Both the position numbers and the translations under genes were made by a program. Positions 7,548-15,844 of a stretch of 30,457 nt of DNA are shown here, piece after piece (position 1 is the first letter of the stretch; the number at the start of each line of letters is the position of its first letter). Below the pieces are notes generated by a model. It saw only the letters and a program-made list of their open reading frames with translations. It had not been told where the DNA came from and did no database searches. The stretch is from Bacillota bacterium. Lineage in GTDB: Bacteria > Bacillota > Clostridia > Lachnospirales > Lachnospiraceae. The DNA lies in assembly GCA_023460575.1 (NCBI GenBank), contig JAEWPQ010000260.1, positions 1 through 30,457 on the forward strand. Direction: 5' to 3'.

Positions 7548-8551
7548 CAAATATCAGCATAAAAAAACTTTTGGAGGAATATCCTTTTGCTGCCGCATAT
7601 TTTGAACAGAATAAGCTTGAAATCAACGGATTTGAAGATCAGACATTTGAGGAATATTTAAATCATTTTTCAGAGGAAGACCTGGAAGATCAGGCCATTG
7701 ATAAAGCGAAGCTTTTGTCGGACCTGCCTGAGTATTTAGAGCAGATGCGTCAGTTTTTAGGAATGGAACATGACAGGAAGGTACAGTCGCTGACTATTTT
7801 ACCAGGCCATGATAAATCAGGAACAACGGAAGGCTTTAAGGAACTGACCGTGGAAACCTCCCAGATTATATCCATTGTAGGGCCTACCGGTTCAGGAAAA
7901 AGCCGGCTTTTGGCAGATATCGAATGGACGGCTCAAAATGATACTCCAACAGGGCGGGGCATTTTAATCAATGGCCAGGTACCTGATATGAAGTGGCGTT
8001 ATTCCTCAAATAACAAGCTGGTCGCCCAGCTTTCCCAGAACATGAACTTTGTTATGGACTTAACGGTACAGGACTTTTTACGGATGCATGCGGAAAGCCG
8101 TATGGTTTTAGATCCCCAGTCGGTGATAGACAGAATCATAGCTGCAGCCAATGATTTAGCGGGAGAAAAATTTGAACTCTCCACTCCGGTTACCAGCTTA
8201 AGCGGCGGGCAGTCCAGAGCGCTTATGATTGCAGATACAGCTATATTAAGCTCCTCTCCCATTGTTCTTATTGATGAAATCGAAAATGCCGGAATCGACC
8301 GCAAAAAGGCGTTAAAGCTTCTTGTGAAATCAGATAAAATCGTTTTAATGGCGACACACGACCCCCTTCTTGCATTAATGGCGGACAAGCGGATTGTCAT
8401 TAAAAACGGCGGGATCAATCATGTAATTTATACAAGTGAAGAAGAAAAACAGCTGTTAGAAAAATTAGAGAAAATGGATTCCCTCATCCAGACCGCTCGC
8501 CAGGCGCTTCGGTCAGGAAATACCCTTTCTCCTGACCTGCTGGCTGATTAA
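7544..8551 (+). CDS. soluble ABC ATPase with N-terminal helical domain
   Basis: A 335-residue protein with all ABC nucleotide-binding motifs: Walker A GPTGSGKS (113-120), Q-loop near Q161-Q165, signature LSGGQ (219-223), Walker B IVLIDE (240-245) and H-loop H272. The D-loop is atypical (IENAGID, not SALD). The first 75 residues (LLEEYPFAAAYFEQNKLEI...) look like a second DUF1858/ScdA-N-type domain, echoing the N-terminus of the first gene product. A charged helical tail follows residue 300. No permease gene is adjacent, so it may not be a transporter subunit; an energy-coupled maturation or disassembly role is as likely. It is the last gene of the operon. Confidence 0.6.
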   Translation: MTNISIKKLLEEYPFAAAYFEQNKLEINGFEDQTFEEYLNHFSEEDLEDQAIDKAKLLSDLPEYLEQMRQFLGMEHDRKVQSLTILPGHDKSGTTEGFKELTVETSQIISIVGPTGSGKSRLLADIEWTAQNDTPTGRGILINGQVPDMKWRYSSNNKLVAQLSQNMNFVMDLTVQDFLRMHAESRMVLDPQSVIDRIIAAANDLAGEKFELSTPVTSLSGGQSRALMIADTAILSSSPIVLIDEIENAGIDRKKALKLLVKSDKIVLMATHDPLLALMADKRIVIKNGGINHVIYTSEEEKQLLEKLEKMDSLIQTARQALRSGNTLSPDLLAD

Positions 8552-8569
8552 AAATGAAATTCCATCAAG

Positions 8570-8612
8570 TCCTCCAATAAGGTTTTAGACACCTTTATTG
8601 GAGGATTTTTCT
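8570..8612 (+). terminator. terminator of the DUF1858/GTPase/ABC operon
   Basis: TCCTCCAATAAGG (8570-8582) pairs with CCTTTATTGGAGGA (8592-8605, one bulge) and is followed by TTTTTCTTT. It lies between the convergent ABC ATPase and ribH genes. On the opposite strand there is no comparable T tract, so it serves mainly the rightward operon. Confidence 0.8.
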
Positions 8613-8619
8613 TTATGGT

Positions 8620-9087
8620 TTAAGCCTGTATTGTGCGGATTAAACTCACCATTTCAATTGCTCCTGCTGCACAGTCAAACCCTTTGTTTCCTGCTTTCGT
8701 TCCGGCCCGTTCAATTGCCTGTTCAATATTTTCTGTCGTCAGGACTCCAAACATGACCGGAATGCCGCTATTTAAGGATACATGGGCAATTCCCTTGGAT
8801 ACCTCACTGCAGACGTAATCATAATGTGTAGTGCTGCCCCGGATGACCGCACCAAGGCAGATTACTGCATCATATTTGCCGCAGTCTGCCATCTTGGAAG
8901 CGATCAGCGGAATCTCAAAGGCTCCGGGCACCCAGGCCACTTCGATGTCCTCCTCACTGATGCCGTGGCGTTTTAAACAATCCACTGCCCCTCCAAGAAG
9001 CTTTGATGTTATAAATTCATTGAAACGTGCGGCCACAATGCCGATCCGGATATTATTTGATACCAGTGTTCCTTCAAAAACTTTCAT
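8620..9087 (-). CDS. ribH: 6,7-dimethyl-8-ribityllumazine synthase
   Basis: RibH condenses 5-amino-6-ribitylaminouracil with 3,4-dihydroxy-2-butanone 4-phosphate to make lumazine, the penultimate riboflavin precursor. It has 155 residues, normal for the family, with IGIVAARFNEFIT (15-27), WVPGAFEIP (52-60), LGAVIRGSTTHYDYV (78-92) including the catalytic-type His, and a C-terminal GNKGFDCAAGAIEM. It is the last gene of the leftward rib operon, 19 bases after ribBA, with AAGGAG before the ATG. Confidence 0.95.
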   Translation of the reverse strand: MKVFEGTLVSNNIRIGIVAARFNEFITSKLLGGAVDCLKRHGISEEDIEVAWVPGAFEIPLIASKMADCGKYDAVICLGAVIRGSTTHYDYVCSEVSKGIAHVSLNSGIPVMFGVLTTENIEQAIERAGTKAGNKGFDCAAGAIEMVSLIRTIQA

Positions 9088-9106
9088 AATAAATTCTCCT
9101 TTATGA

Positions 9107-10306
9107 TTAATAATGTAAAATGTGTCCCATTTTCGTCTGTTTGGTTTTTAAATAAAACAAATCATGGTCATTGGCCGGAATCTGTATGGGAATCCGTTCC
9201 ATTATTTCCATACCAAAGCCGGATAGCCCATATACCTTATCCGGATTATTGGTGAGCAGGCGCAGGGTTTTTACTCCTAATTCCCTGAGAATCTGAGCAC
9301 CGATGTAATATTCTCTGGGATCTCCTTCAAAGCCTAAAGCAAGATTGGCTTCCAGAGTATCCATGCCTTTATCCTGCAATGCATAAGCACGCAGTTTGTT
9401 AACCAGTCCGATTCCGCGCCCTTCCTGACGCATATATAGAAGAATCCCCCTGCCTTCCTGTTCAATCTGTGTCATGGCGGCAGCAAGCTGCTGTCCGCAG
9501 TCGCAACGCATGGAGCCGAACGCATCCCCGGTCAGGCACTCAGAATGAACACGGCACAAAAGGTTCTCACCGTCGCCGATTTCTCCTTTGACAAGAGCCA
9601 CATGATGTTCTCCGTTTAGTTTGTTAACGAAGCAGAAGGCTTTAAAATCTCCATATTTTGTGGGCATATCGCAGATTGAGGTCTGATCCACCAGCTTGTC
9701 GTGTTTTTTACGGTATTCCTTCAAAGCAGCTATGGTAATGAAAGGAAGCTCCCATTTCTCCGCCAGCTTTATCAGATCAGGTGTACGCATCATGGTCCCA
9801 TCCTCTCCCATGATTTCGCAGCAAAGCCCGCATTCCTTCAGACCTGCCAGGCGCATGAGATCCACGGTGGCTTCCGTATGTCCTCCCCGTTCTAATACTC
9901 CATTTCGCTTTGCAAGCAGAGGAAACATATGTCCGGGGCGGCGGAAATCTCCCGCCTTTGCCGTATCATCTACGCATTTCATTGCAGTGATTGACCGCTC
10001 TGCTGCGGAAATCCCGGTGGTGGTATCCACATGATCGATGGAAACGGTAAAGGCAGTTAAATGATTGTCTGTGTTTTCAGAAATCATCTGTGGTAAGTCT
10101 AAGCGCCTGCACAGCTCCTCATTCATGGGCATGCAGATCAGTCCTTTTCCATGTGAGGCCATAAAGTTAATATTCTCAGTGGTAGCAAACTGAGCGGCGC
10201 AGATGAAATCACCTTCATTTTCCCGTCCCTCATCGTCTGTTACAAGAATGATTTTTCCCTGCTGAAGCGATATAAGCGCTTCTTCTATGGTATTGTACTC
10301 AAACAT
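9107..10306 (-). CDS. ribBA: bifunctional DHBP synthase / GTP cyclohydrolase II
   Basis: This protein makes both starting branches of riboflavin synthesis. The N-terminal half (about 1-200) is 3,4-dihydroxy-2-butanone 4-phosphate synthase with DDEGRENEGDFICAA (24-38) and HTEAT near 142. The C-terminal half (about 205-399) is GTP cyclohydrolase II with the zinc-site segment HSECLTGDAFGSMRCDCGQQ and RQEGRGIGL. At 399 residues it is full length and both active sites look intact. It is the third gene of the operon, 10 bases downstream of ribE, with GGAGGAG before the ATG. Confidence 0.95.
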   Translation of the reverse strand: MFEYNTIEEALISLQQGKIILVTDDEGRENEGDFICAAQFATTENINFMASHGKGLICMPMNEELCRRLDLPQMISENTDNHLTAFTVSIDHVDTTTGISAAERSITAMKCVDDTAKAGDFRRPGHMFPLLAKRNGVLERGGHTEATVDLMRLAGLKECGLCCEIMGEDGTMMRTPDLIKLAEKWELPFITIAALKEYRKKHDKLVDQTSICDMPTKYGDFKAFCFVNKLNGEHHVALVKGEIGDGENLLCRVHSECLTGDAFGSMRCDCGQQLAAAMTQIEQEGRGILLYMRQEGRGIGLVNKLRAYALQDKGMDTLEANLALGFEGDPREYYIGAQILRELGVKTLRLLTNNPDKVYGLSGFGMEIMERIPIQIPANDHDLFYLKTKQTKMGHILHY

Positions 10307-10316
10307 CTTACTCCTC

Positions 10317-10964
10317 CTAATAGCCAGATTTTATTAAGAATTCTCTTGTGATACCGCGTGGCTTCTGTTCTTCCGGGGTGGCTGATAAAAATCTTTCCAC
10401 GTATTTTCCCATCAGGTCATTTTCCAGATTCACGATATCACCTGCTTTTTTGTATGACAGAATGGTGGATTTTACTGTATGGGGTATGGCAGATATGCGA
10501 AACTCTGTATTGTTAACCGAAGCTACTGTCAGGCTGATGCCATCCACTGCAATGGAGCCTTTCTCCACAATATAGCGGAGTATCCTGTCCTCAGCGGCAA
10601 TGGTGTACCAGATTGCATTGTCATCCCTAACAACGGACGTAATCGTTCCAATGCCATCAATATGTCCAGAGACAATGTGCCCGCCAAAGCGTCCGTCTGC
10701 AGCCATTGCACGTTCCAGATTTACAAAATCTCCTGGATGCAGTTTTCCAAGACCGGAACGGTTTAAAGTCTCATGCATCACATCCGCCCGGAAGGTATGG
10801 GAAGAAAGCCCGGCAGCCGTTAAGCATACGCCGTTTACCGCTACACTGTCCCCGATTCCAAGATCATCAAAAATCACACTGCCCTGTATAGTCAGCAAAG
10901 CGGACTGCGCTCCTTTTTTTACCTCCTTCAGTACGCCTATTTCCTCAATAATTCCCGTGAACAT
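10317..10964 (-). CDS. ribE: riboflavin synthase (alpha chain)
   Basis: Riboflavin synthase dismutates two lumazines to riboflavin and the ribitylaminouracil. The 215-residue protein shows the two internally repeated barrels: MFTGIIEEIG and NGVCLTA in the first half, GHIVSGHIDGIG and DGISLTV in the second. It overlaps the end of ribD by 20 bases, which suggests translational coupling. The symbol ribE follows Bacillus-type naming for the alpha chain; other schemes call it ribC. Confidence 0.95.
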   Translation of the reverse strand: MFTGIIEEIGVLKEVKKGAQSALLTIQGSVIFDDLGIGDSVAVNGVCLTAAGLSSHTFRADVMHETLNRSGLGKLHPGDFVNLERAMAADGRFGGHIVSGHIDGIGTITSVVRDDNAIWYTIAAEDRILRYIVEKGSIAVDGISLTVASVNNTEFRISAIPHTVKSTILSYKKAGDIVNLENDLMGKYVERFLSATPEEQKPRGITREFLIKSGY

Positions 10965-12051
10965 AAGGTTTCACCTCGCTTTCAATTAGTATATCTTCTC
11001 CCAAATGTGTCACTTCTATGTTGGTGAGAAAAAAACCATCCTCCGGGCGGGGAACGCCTATTCCAGCAACTGGTGTTTTGCCGCCTGATCCCCCAAAAAG
11101 CTTTGGCGCAATGTATGTCTGCACTCTGTTTACGATGCCTGCCTGCAGCGCCGACCAGTTAAGAATACCGCCGCCCTCCAGTAATATGCTGTCAATTTTC
11201 TCTGTACCAAGCTTTGTCATGAGTTCAGATAAATCTAAATGTCCCTCCACTTGTTCAAGTGAGAGAATCCGGCAGCCAGCTTTTAAATAGGGCTGCTGTG
11301 CCTGCAGATCTTTACAGGAGGTTGCTATTAACGTGGGAACCTCATTTGCAGTTGCAATGATCCGGGAAGTCAGCGGAAGCCTCAGGGCTGTATCGCAGAT
11401 AATGCGAAGCGGGTCACGCCCTCCTTCAATGCGGCAGGTGAGAAGCGGATCGTCTGCGAGAACTGTACCAATTCCCACCATTACGGCACTGTAACGGAGC
11501 CGGTCTTTATGCACGTTTTCCCTTGCAGCTTCACCGGTAATCCATTTGGAACAGCCTGTGTACGCTGCTGTTTTTCCGTCCATTGTCATGGCGTATTTCA
11601 TGACAACGTATGGTCTTCCTGTCTGGATAAAATGGAAAAATACTTCATTGAGCCTGTCACATTCCGCCTTCAGTATCCCTTCCGTGACTTCAATTCCTTT
11701 TTCCCGCAGGTATCGGATTCCTTTTCCTTTGACCAGAGGGTTAGGGTCCGAACTTCCCACCACAACTCTTCGTATTCCTGCATTTAAAATAGCTTCTGTG
11801 CAGGGAGGTGTCTTACCATAGTGACAACAGGGTTCCAGAGTCACATAAAGAGTGGCTCCCTCCGGGGATTCTTCACAGCCTGCAAGTGCATTTACTTCTG
11901 CATGGGGAGCACCATACCGCTTGTGGTATCCTGTGCCAATTACCCTCCCCTCCTTTAGAAGTACAGCACCAACCATGGGATTCGGATTTACAAAGCCGCA
12001 TCCTTTTTTGGCAAGCTGCAAAGCCAGAGACATACATTCAATATCGTTCAT
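10945..12051 (-). CDS. ribD: bifunctional pyrimidine deaminase / reductase RibD
   Basis: RibD carries out the deamination and reduction steps that convert the GTP cyclohydrolase II product to 5-amino-6-ribitylamino-uracil phosphate. The deaminase domain (about 1-145) has the zinc site HAEVNAL (50-56) and PCCHYGKTPPC (74-84). The reductase domain (about 147-360) has MKYAMTMDGKTA and the NADPH-type segment ILLEGGGILNW. It has 368 residues, normal length. It is the first gene of the operon, downstream of the FMN riboswitch and two hairpins. Confidence 0.95.
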   Translation of the reverse strand: MNDIECMSLALQLAKKGCGFVNPNPMVGAVLLKEGRVIGTGYHKRYGAPHAEVNALAGCEESPEGATLYVTLEPCCHYGKTPPCTEAILNAGIRRVVVGSSDPNPLVKGKGIRYLREKGIEVTEGILKAECDRLNEVFFHFIQTGRPYVVMKYAMTMDGKTAAYTGCSKWITGEAARENVHKDRLRYSAVMVGIGTVLADDPLLTCRIEGGRDPLRIICDTALRLPLTSRIIATANEVPTLIATSCKDLQAQQPYLKAGCRILSLEQVEGHLDLSELMTKLGTEKIDSILLEGGGILNWSALQAGIVNRVQTYIAPKLFGGSGGKTPVAGIGVPRPEDGFFLTNIEVTHLGEDILIESEVKPYVHGNY

Positions 12052-12063
12052 ATCACACCGCCT

Positions 12064-12092
12064 TTAAAAGAAAAATGCCTTGAACACAAGGC
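12064..12092 (-). terminator. second hairpin in the rib leader, next to ribD
   Basis: Read leftward, GCCTTG-TGTT-CAAGGC (12092-12077) is followed by ATTTTTCTTTTAAA. It is a short 6-bp stem with a T-rich tail, about 25 bases before the ribD start. It resembles a second intrinsic terminator or a ribosome-site-proximal hairpin behind the main riboswitch terminator. Confidence 0.5.
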
Positions 12093-12140
12093 TCAGGGCA
12101 TATTTTCGGCAATCCGTCCATTATTTATGACTGTTAACAC

Positions 12141-12173
12141 AAAAAGCTCTGAAATGAATGATCATTCCAGAGC
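12141..12173 (-). terminator. expression-platform terminator of the rib operon
   Basis: Read leftward, GCTCTG (12173-12168) pairs with CAGAGC (12151-12146), with an inner GAATGATCATTC self-complementary element, followed directly by TTTTT (12145-12141). Its position 40 bases after the riboswitch fits FMN-dependent transcription termination. Confidence 0.75.
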
Positions 12174-12214
12174 GTGTTCATCAGCAGATGTTTCATAAAT
12201 ATGAAAAAAACTGC

Positions 12215-12321
12215 ATCTTCTTTCATCCAGACTTTACTGTCGGCTTCGGAGTTACACCGAATCATGCCTTGCGGCTCGTGGGCTATACCACCGGTAGGGA
12301 ATCACACCCTGCCCTGAAGAT
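12215..12321 (-). ncRNA. FMN riboswitch (RFN element)
   Basis: Read leftward, this holds the conserved RFN blocks: GGGCAGGGTGTGATTCCC, then ACCGGTGGTATAGCCC, ACGAGCC, TCGGTGTAACTCCGAAGCC and GACAGTAAAGTCTGGATG. The outer P1 helix is ATCTTC (12321-12316) with GAAGAT (12220-12215). FMN binding is expected to favour the downstream terminator and lower expression of ribDEBAH. Recognition is by conserved sequence, not by folding software. Confidence 0.95.
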
Positions 12322-12339
12322 TATTGTTCAATTGGTGCA

Positions 12340-12368
12340 ATAATACTCCCATTTCAGAGTTATGTCAA
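12340..12368 (-). promoter_or_regulatory. promoter of the riboflavin operon
   Basis: On the minus strand, TTGACA (12368-12363) and TATTAT (12345-12340) are separated by 17 bp, so transcription should begin near 12333, about 12 bases before the riboswitch. A near-consensus housekeeping promoter. Confidence 0.8.
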
Positions 12369-12471
12369 GAAAAAATATAAAATTTCTTACATTTACTGTG
12401 GCCACATATTTTCCAAACTGTTCTGAAATTTCAAAATTTTCATTATGATTATAAAACATTTAAAATCAGGC

Positions 12472-12532
12472 TTGCATTTCATACCAAATAGGTATAGTAT
12501 GGAAGTACATAGACATGTTAGTAAATACTAAC
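12472..12532 (+). promoter_or_regulatory. suf operon promoter with two inverted repeats
   Basis: TTGCAT (12472-12477), 17 bp, then TAGTAT (12495-12500) is the best promoter. ATACC-AAATA-GGTAT (12481-12495) is an inverted repeat lying in the spacer up to the -10 box, and GTTAGTA-AA-TACTAAC (12517-12532) is a second one at or after the start site. Suf operons of Firmicutes are often controlled by Rrf2-family (IscR/CymR-like) repressors; these repeats are candidate operators, but no regulator gene is in the window. The AT-rich stretch 12370-12470 upstream shows nothing else I can name. Confidence 0.5.
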
Positions 12533-12572
12533 CATTAGATTCCCGTTGGAGGAATAAAGGAGGTTGATATAT

Positions 12573-13337
12573 ATGAGTCATACAATACTGGAAATTAAAG
12601 ATCTCACTGTATCTGTGGAGGATAAAATAATTTTAAACGGCATTAATCTCACCATAGGTTCAGGTGAGCTTCATGTCCTAATGGGACCAAACGGAACTGG
12701 AAAATCCACTCTCGTATCCGCCATTATGGGGGATCCCCGGTATCAGATAGAACACGGGCAGATTCTTTTAGATGGGAAAGATATAACAGAAATGAAAGCA
12801 GACGAAAGAGCCAGAGCAGGTGTCTTCCTCTCCTTTCAGGCGCCGGAGGAGATTCCGGGCGTTACCCTTGAAGATTTTCTACGCACAGCCAAAGGGTCCC
12901 TGGAAAAACGTCCTCAAAAGATACTGCAGTTTAAAAAGGACTTAAAAGAGCAGATGAAAGCTTTGGATATGGATCCCGATTATGCGCAACGATACTTAAA
13001 TGTTGGCTTTTCCGGCGGTGAAAAAAAGAAAACGGAAATTCTCCAGCTTCTTATGCTTCAGCCCAAACTGGCTCTTTTAGACGAAACAGATTCCGGTCTT
13101 GATGTCGATGCGGTACGTACCGTTACAAAGGGAATCCGTGCCTTTAAGAGCCGTAAAAACGGGCTTTTTATCATTACCCACAATGCCAGAATTTTAGAAG
13201 GACTTGATGTGGACGTGGTACATGTACTGGCAGGAGGCAAAATCGCTTATACCGGCGGCCGGGAGCTGATTTCAAAAATCACGCAGGGGGGATTTGGCGT
13301 TCTGGGAAAGGAGGCTTTAATCCATGAAAGACTTTAA
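12573..13337 (+). CDS. sufC: Fe-S cluster assembly ATPase SufC
   Basis: The ABC-type ATPase of the SufBCD scaffold for Fe-S cluster assembly in the cytoplasm. It has 254 residues with Walker A GPNGTGKST, SufC-type VFLSFQAPEEIPGV, signature FSGGEKKK, Walker B LALLDETDSGLD and H-loop HN. The ATG at 12573 is preferred because AAAGGAGG lies 9 bases upstream; a TTG nine bases earlier is inside that ribosome site. It is the first gene of a five-gene suf operon and overlaps sufB by 14 bases. Confidence 0.95.
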   Translation: MSHTILEIKDLTVSVEDKIILNGINLTIGSGELHVLMGPNGTGKSTLVSAIMGDPRYQIEHGQILLDGKDITEMKADERARAGVFLSFQAPEEIPGVTLEDFLRTAKGSLEKRPQKILQFKKDLKEQMKALDMDPDYAQRYLNVGFSGGEKKKTEILQLLMLQPKLALLDETDSGLDVDAVRTVTKGIRAFKSRKNGLFIITHNARILEGLDVDVVHVLAGGKIAYTGGRELISKITQGGFGVLGKEALIHERL

Positions 13338-14742
13338 ACAGGAAAAAACCAGAGTCGACCAGGCCGACCGCACCATTTATGATGTGAAAGACAGGCTGGA
13401 CCCGGCCTTTCTTACGGACTCCGGTATTACTGCGGAGATAGTGAACCAGATATCAAAGGAAAAAAACGAACCGGAATGGATGCGTCTGTTCCGCCTTAAA
13501 TCATTAAATACTTATAAAGAAATACCACTGCCTTCCTGGGGACCCTCCCTTGACGAGCTGAATATGGATCAGATTGTTACTTATGTCCGTCCCAAATCAA
13601 CCATGAAAGCGAAATGGTCCGATGTGCCGGATGATATCAAACAGACCTTTGAGCGTCTTGGAATTCCCAAAGCAGAGCAAAAATCACTGGCAGGTGTAGG
13701 AGCACAGTACGACTCCGAAGTGGTTTACCACAATGTCCGGGCAGAAGTTGCTTCAAAAGGCGTGGTCTATACGGATATAGAAAGCGCTCTTACAGGTCCT
13801 TACAGTGAAATGATACGAAAGCATTTTATGAAACTGGTTCCTCCGTCCGACCACAAGTTTGCGGCTCTTCACGGAGCGGTCTGGTCCGGAGGTTCTTTTG
13901 TTTATGTGCCGGCCGGAGTTACGGTTGATATTCCCCTCCAGTCCTATTTCAGGCTTAATGCACCAGGAGCCGGTCAGTTTGAACATACGTTGATTATTGT
14001 GGAGGAAGGCGCTTATCTCCATTTCATAGAAGGCTGCTCTGCTCCCAGATATTACGTCGCAAACCTTCACGCAGGCTGCGTGGAACTGTATGTGGGTAAA
14101 AATGCAAGACTCCGGTATTCCACCATCGAAAACTGGTCAAAGAATATGTACAATTTGAATACAAAGCGCGCTTCGGTAGAGGAAGGAGGAACCGTGGAGT
14201 GGATTTCCGGATCGTTCGGATCTCATATCTCCTATCTTTACCCCATGAGCATTTTAAAAGGGAAAAAGGCACGTATGGAGTTTACAGGCATCACATTTGC
14301 AGGAGAAGGCCAGAACCTGGATACAGGTGCAAAGGTACTTCATGCCGCACCGGATACCACCTCTCACATTTCCACGAAATCCATATCAAGGGATGGAGGC
14401 AATTCCACGTTTCGAAGCCTGGTAACTGTTACGGAAAATGCCAAAGGCAGCAAATCAGCCGTTTCCTGTGAATCACTGATGCTTGACAGTATTTCCCGTT
14501 CCGACACCATACCGGTGATGGATATCTCCTGCAATCAGGCAGATATCGGCCATGAGGCAAAAATCGGCAGAATCAGTGAATCCGCAATCTTCTACTTAAT
14601 GAGCCGCGGTCTGTCCGAGGATGATGCACGGGCTTTAATCGTAGGCGGGTTTGCAGAACCCATTGCCAAGGAACTGCCGTTAGAATATGCGGTAGAAATG
14701 AACAATCTCATTCATCTTGAAATGAAGGGAAGCATCGGCTGA
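13324..14742 (+). CDS. sufB: Fe-S cluster scaffold protein SufB
   Basis: SufB is the core scaffold on which new Fe-S clusters are built, working with SufC and SufD. The 472-residue protein is full length and shows the family sequence through the beta-helix core, for example GAVWSGGSFVYVPAGV near residues 182-197, the C-R-Y segment EGCSAPRYYVANLHAG near 239-254, and DISCNQADIGHEAKIGRIS near 400-418. It starts inside the 3' end of sufC, with AAAGGAGG ending 8 bases before the ATG. Confidence 0.95.
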   Translation: MKDFKQEKTRVDQADRTIYDVKDRLDPAFLTDSGITAEIVNQISKEKNEPEWMRLFRLKSLNTYKEIPLPSWGPSLDELNMDQIVTYVRPKSTMKAKWSDVPDDIKQTFERLGIPKAEQKSLAGVGAQYDSEVVYHNVRAEVASKGVVYTDIESALTGPYSEMIRKHFMKLVPPSDHKFAALHGAVWSGGSFVYVPAGVTVDIPLQSYFRLNAPGAGQFEHTLIIVEEGAYLHFIEGCSAPRYYVANLHAGCVELYVGKNARLRYSTIENWSKNMYNLNTKRASVEEGGTVEWISGSFGSHISYLYPMSILKGKKARMEFTGITFAGEGQNLDTGAKVLHAAPDTTSHISTKSISRDGGNSTFRSLVTVTENAKGSKSAVSCESLMLDSISRSDTIPVMDISCNQADIGHEAKIGRISESAIFYLMSRGLSEDDARALIVGGFAEPIAKELPLEYAVEMNNLIHLEMKGSIG

Positions 14743-14758
14743 AAGGAGGAACACAAAT

Positions 14759-15844
14759 ATGAATACACAAATTAATCGACTCCCGGTTCCTACCTGGAAC
14801 CGGACAGGAGTGAACTGGCTGGATAAAAAAGCGCTGCCTCCTGACAGGGAATATTCACAGGGAGACCACCTCCCTTATGATGGTGTTCTTCCTCATGGAA
14901 TCAGTCTTATGGATCGCATTCCGGAAGAAATTGCCGCAATTCCAAGCGGGATGGGTGAATGGCTGGATGAGTTTATCCTGAGCCGTGCAGACAAAACCTG
15001 CTACTTATTGGGAGAAGGACCCGCCGGTGAACCTGTTATTATCACCCAGACTCTGGACCTTACCCATCCGGTTATCAGAGCCCATTATGCCATAAATGCA
15101 AAGCCAGGAAGTAATATCACAGTTATTCAGATTAATCGGGGGGACGCAAAAGACGGCGTTCTTGGAAGCTTAACACAGATTGATGCGCAGGAAAATTCCG
15201 TTGTCCGTCTGATTTCTGTCCAGCTGCTTGGACGAAACAGCCAGAGCTTTGATGCCGTAGGTGCACGCATTGGAAAAGGTGCCAGGGTAGAACTCGTTCG
15301 AGCCGTCCTGGGAGGAAAAACAGCGGCATGTGGTTCTCTGGCTCATCTGGAGGGTCAGGGAGGCGGCTATCAACAGGATACTGCATACTTTACTGATAAG
15401 GAACAGATTTATGATTTCAATGACATTGCCCGCCACGCCGGCAGAGAAACGGAAAGCGAAATGCATACAGCCGGAGTTCTTGCAGGCTCCAGCAGCAAGA
15501 TTTTAAGAGGAACCATTGACTTTAATGCAGGATGCGCACACTCTGTGGGGCACGAAAATGAAACCGTGCTTCTGCTAAGCCCCAGCGCCAGAAACAGGAC
15601 CGTTCCCTTAATCCTGTGCGGAGAAGAAGCTGTGGAAGGTCAGCATGCAGCCAGCTTAGGACAGTTTGATGAAAAACATCTCTACTATCTGTGCTCCAGA
15701 GGGCTTAGCCTGATGGAGGCAAAGCGTATGCTGGTAGAAGCCCGCTTTATGCCTGTTCTTCATAAAATAACTCCGGATGATCTGCGCATGGAGATTCTGA
15801 ATGTCATTGAAAGGAGGCTGGATGAACATGAAACCAATTCGTGA
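14759..15844 (+). CDS. sufD: Fe-S cluster assembly protein SufD
   Basis: SufD is the SufB paralogue that completes the SufBC2D complex and helps with iron entry. It has 361 residues, shorter than many SufD proteins, with the C-terminal signature HSVGHENETVLLLSPSARNRTVP and the closing SRGLSLMEAKRMLVEARF. The N-terminal third is poorly conserved, as usual. The gene lies 16 bases after sufB, with AAAGGAGG before the ATG, and its end overlaps the sufS start region. Confidence 0.9.
   Translation: MNTQINRLPVPTWNRTGVNWLDKKALPPDREYSQGDHLPYDGVLPHGISLMDRIPEEIAAIPSGMGEWLDEFILSRADKTCYLLGEGPAGEPVIITQTLDLTHPVIRAHYAINAKPGSNITVIQINRGDAKDGVLGSLTQIDAQENSVVRLISVQLLGRNSQSFDAVGARIGKGARVELVRAVLGGKTAACGSLAHLEGQGGGYQQDTAYFTDKEQIYDFNDIARHAGRETESEMHTAGVLAGSSSKILRGTIDFNAGCAHSVGHENETVLLLSPSARNRTVPLILCGEEAVEGQHAASLGQFDEKHLYYLCSRGLSLMEAKRMLVEARFMPVLHKITPDDLRMEILNVIERRLDEHETNS

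Noticed and set aside
9696..12083. Several rightward open frames over the rib operon
   Set aside because: They are shadows of ribBA, ribE and ribD, whose products are clearly recognised on the opposite strand.
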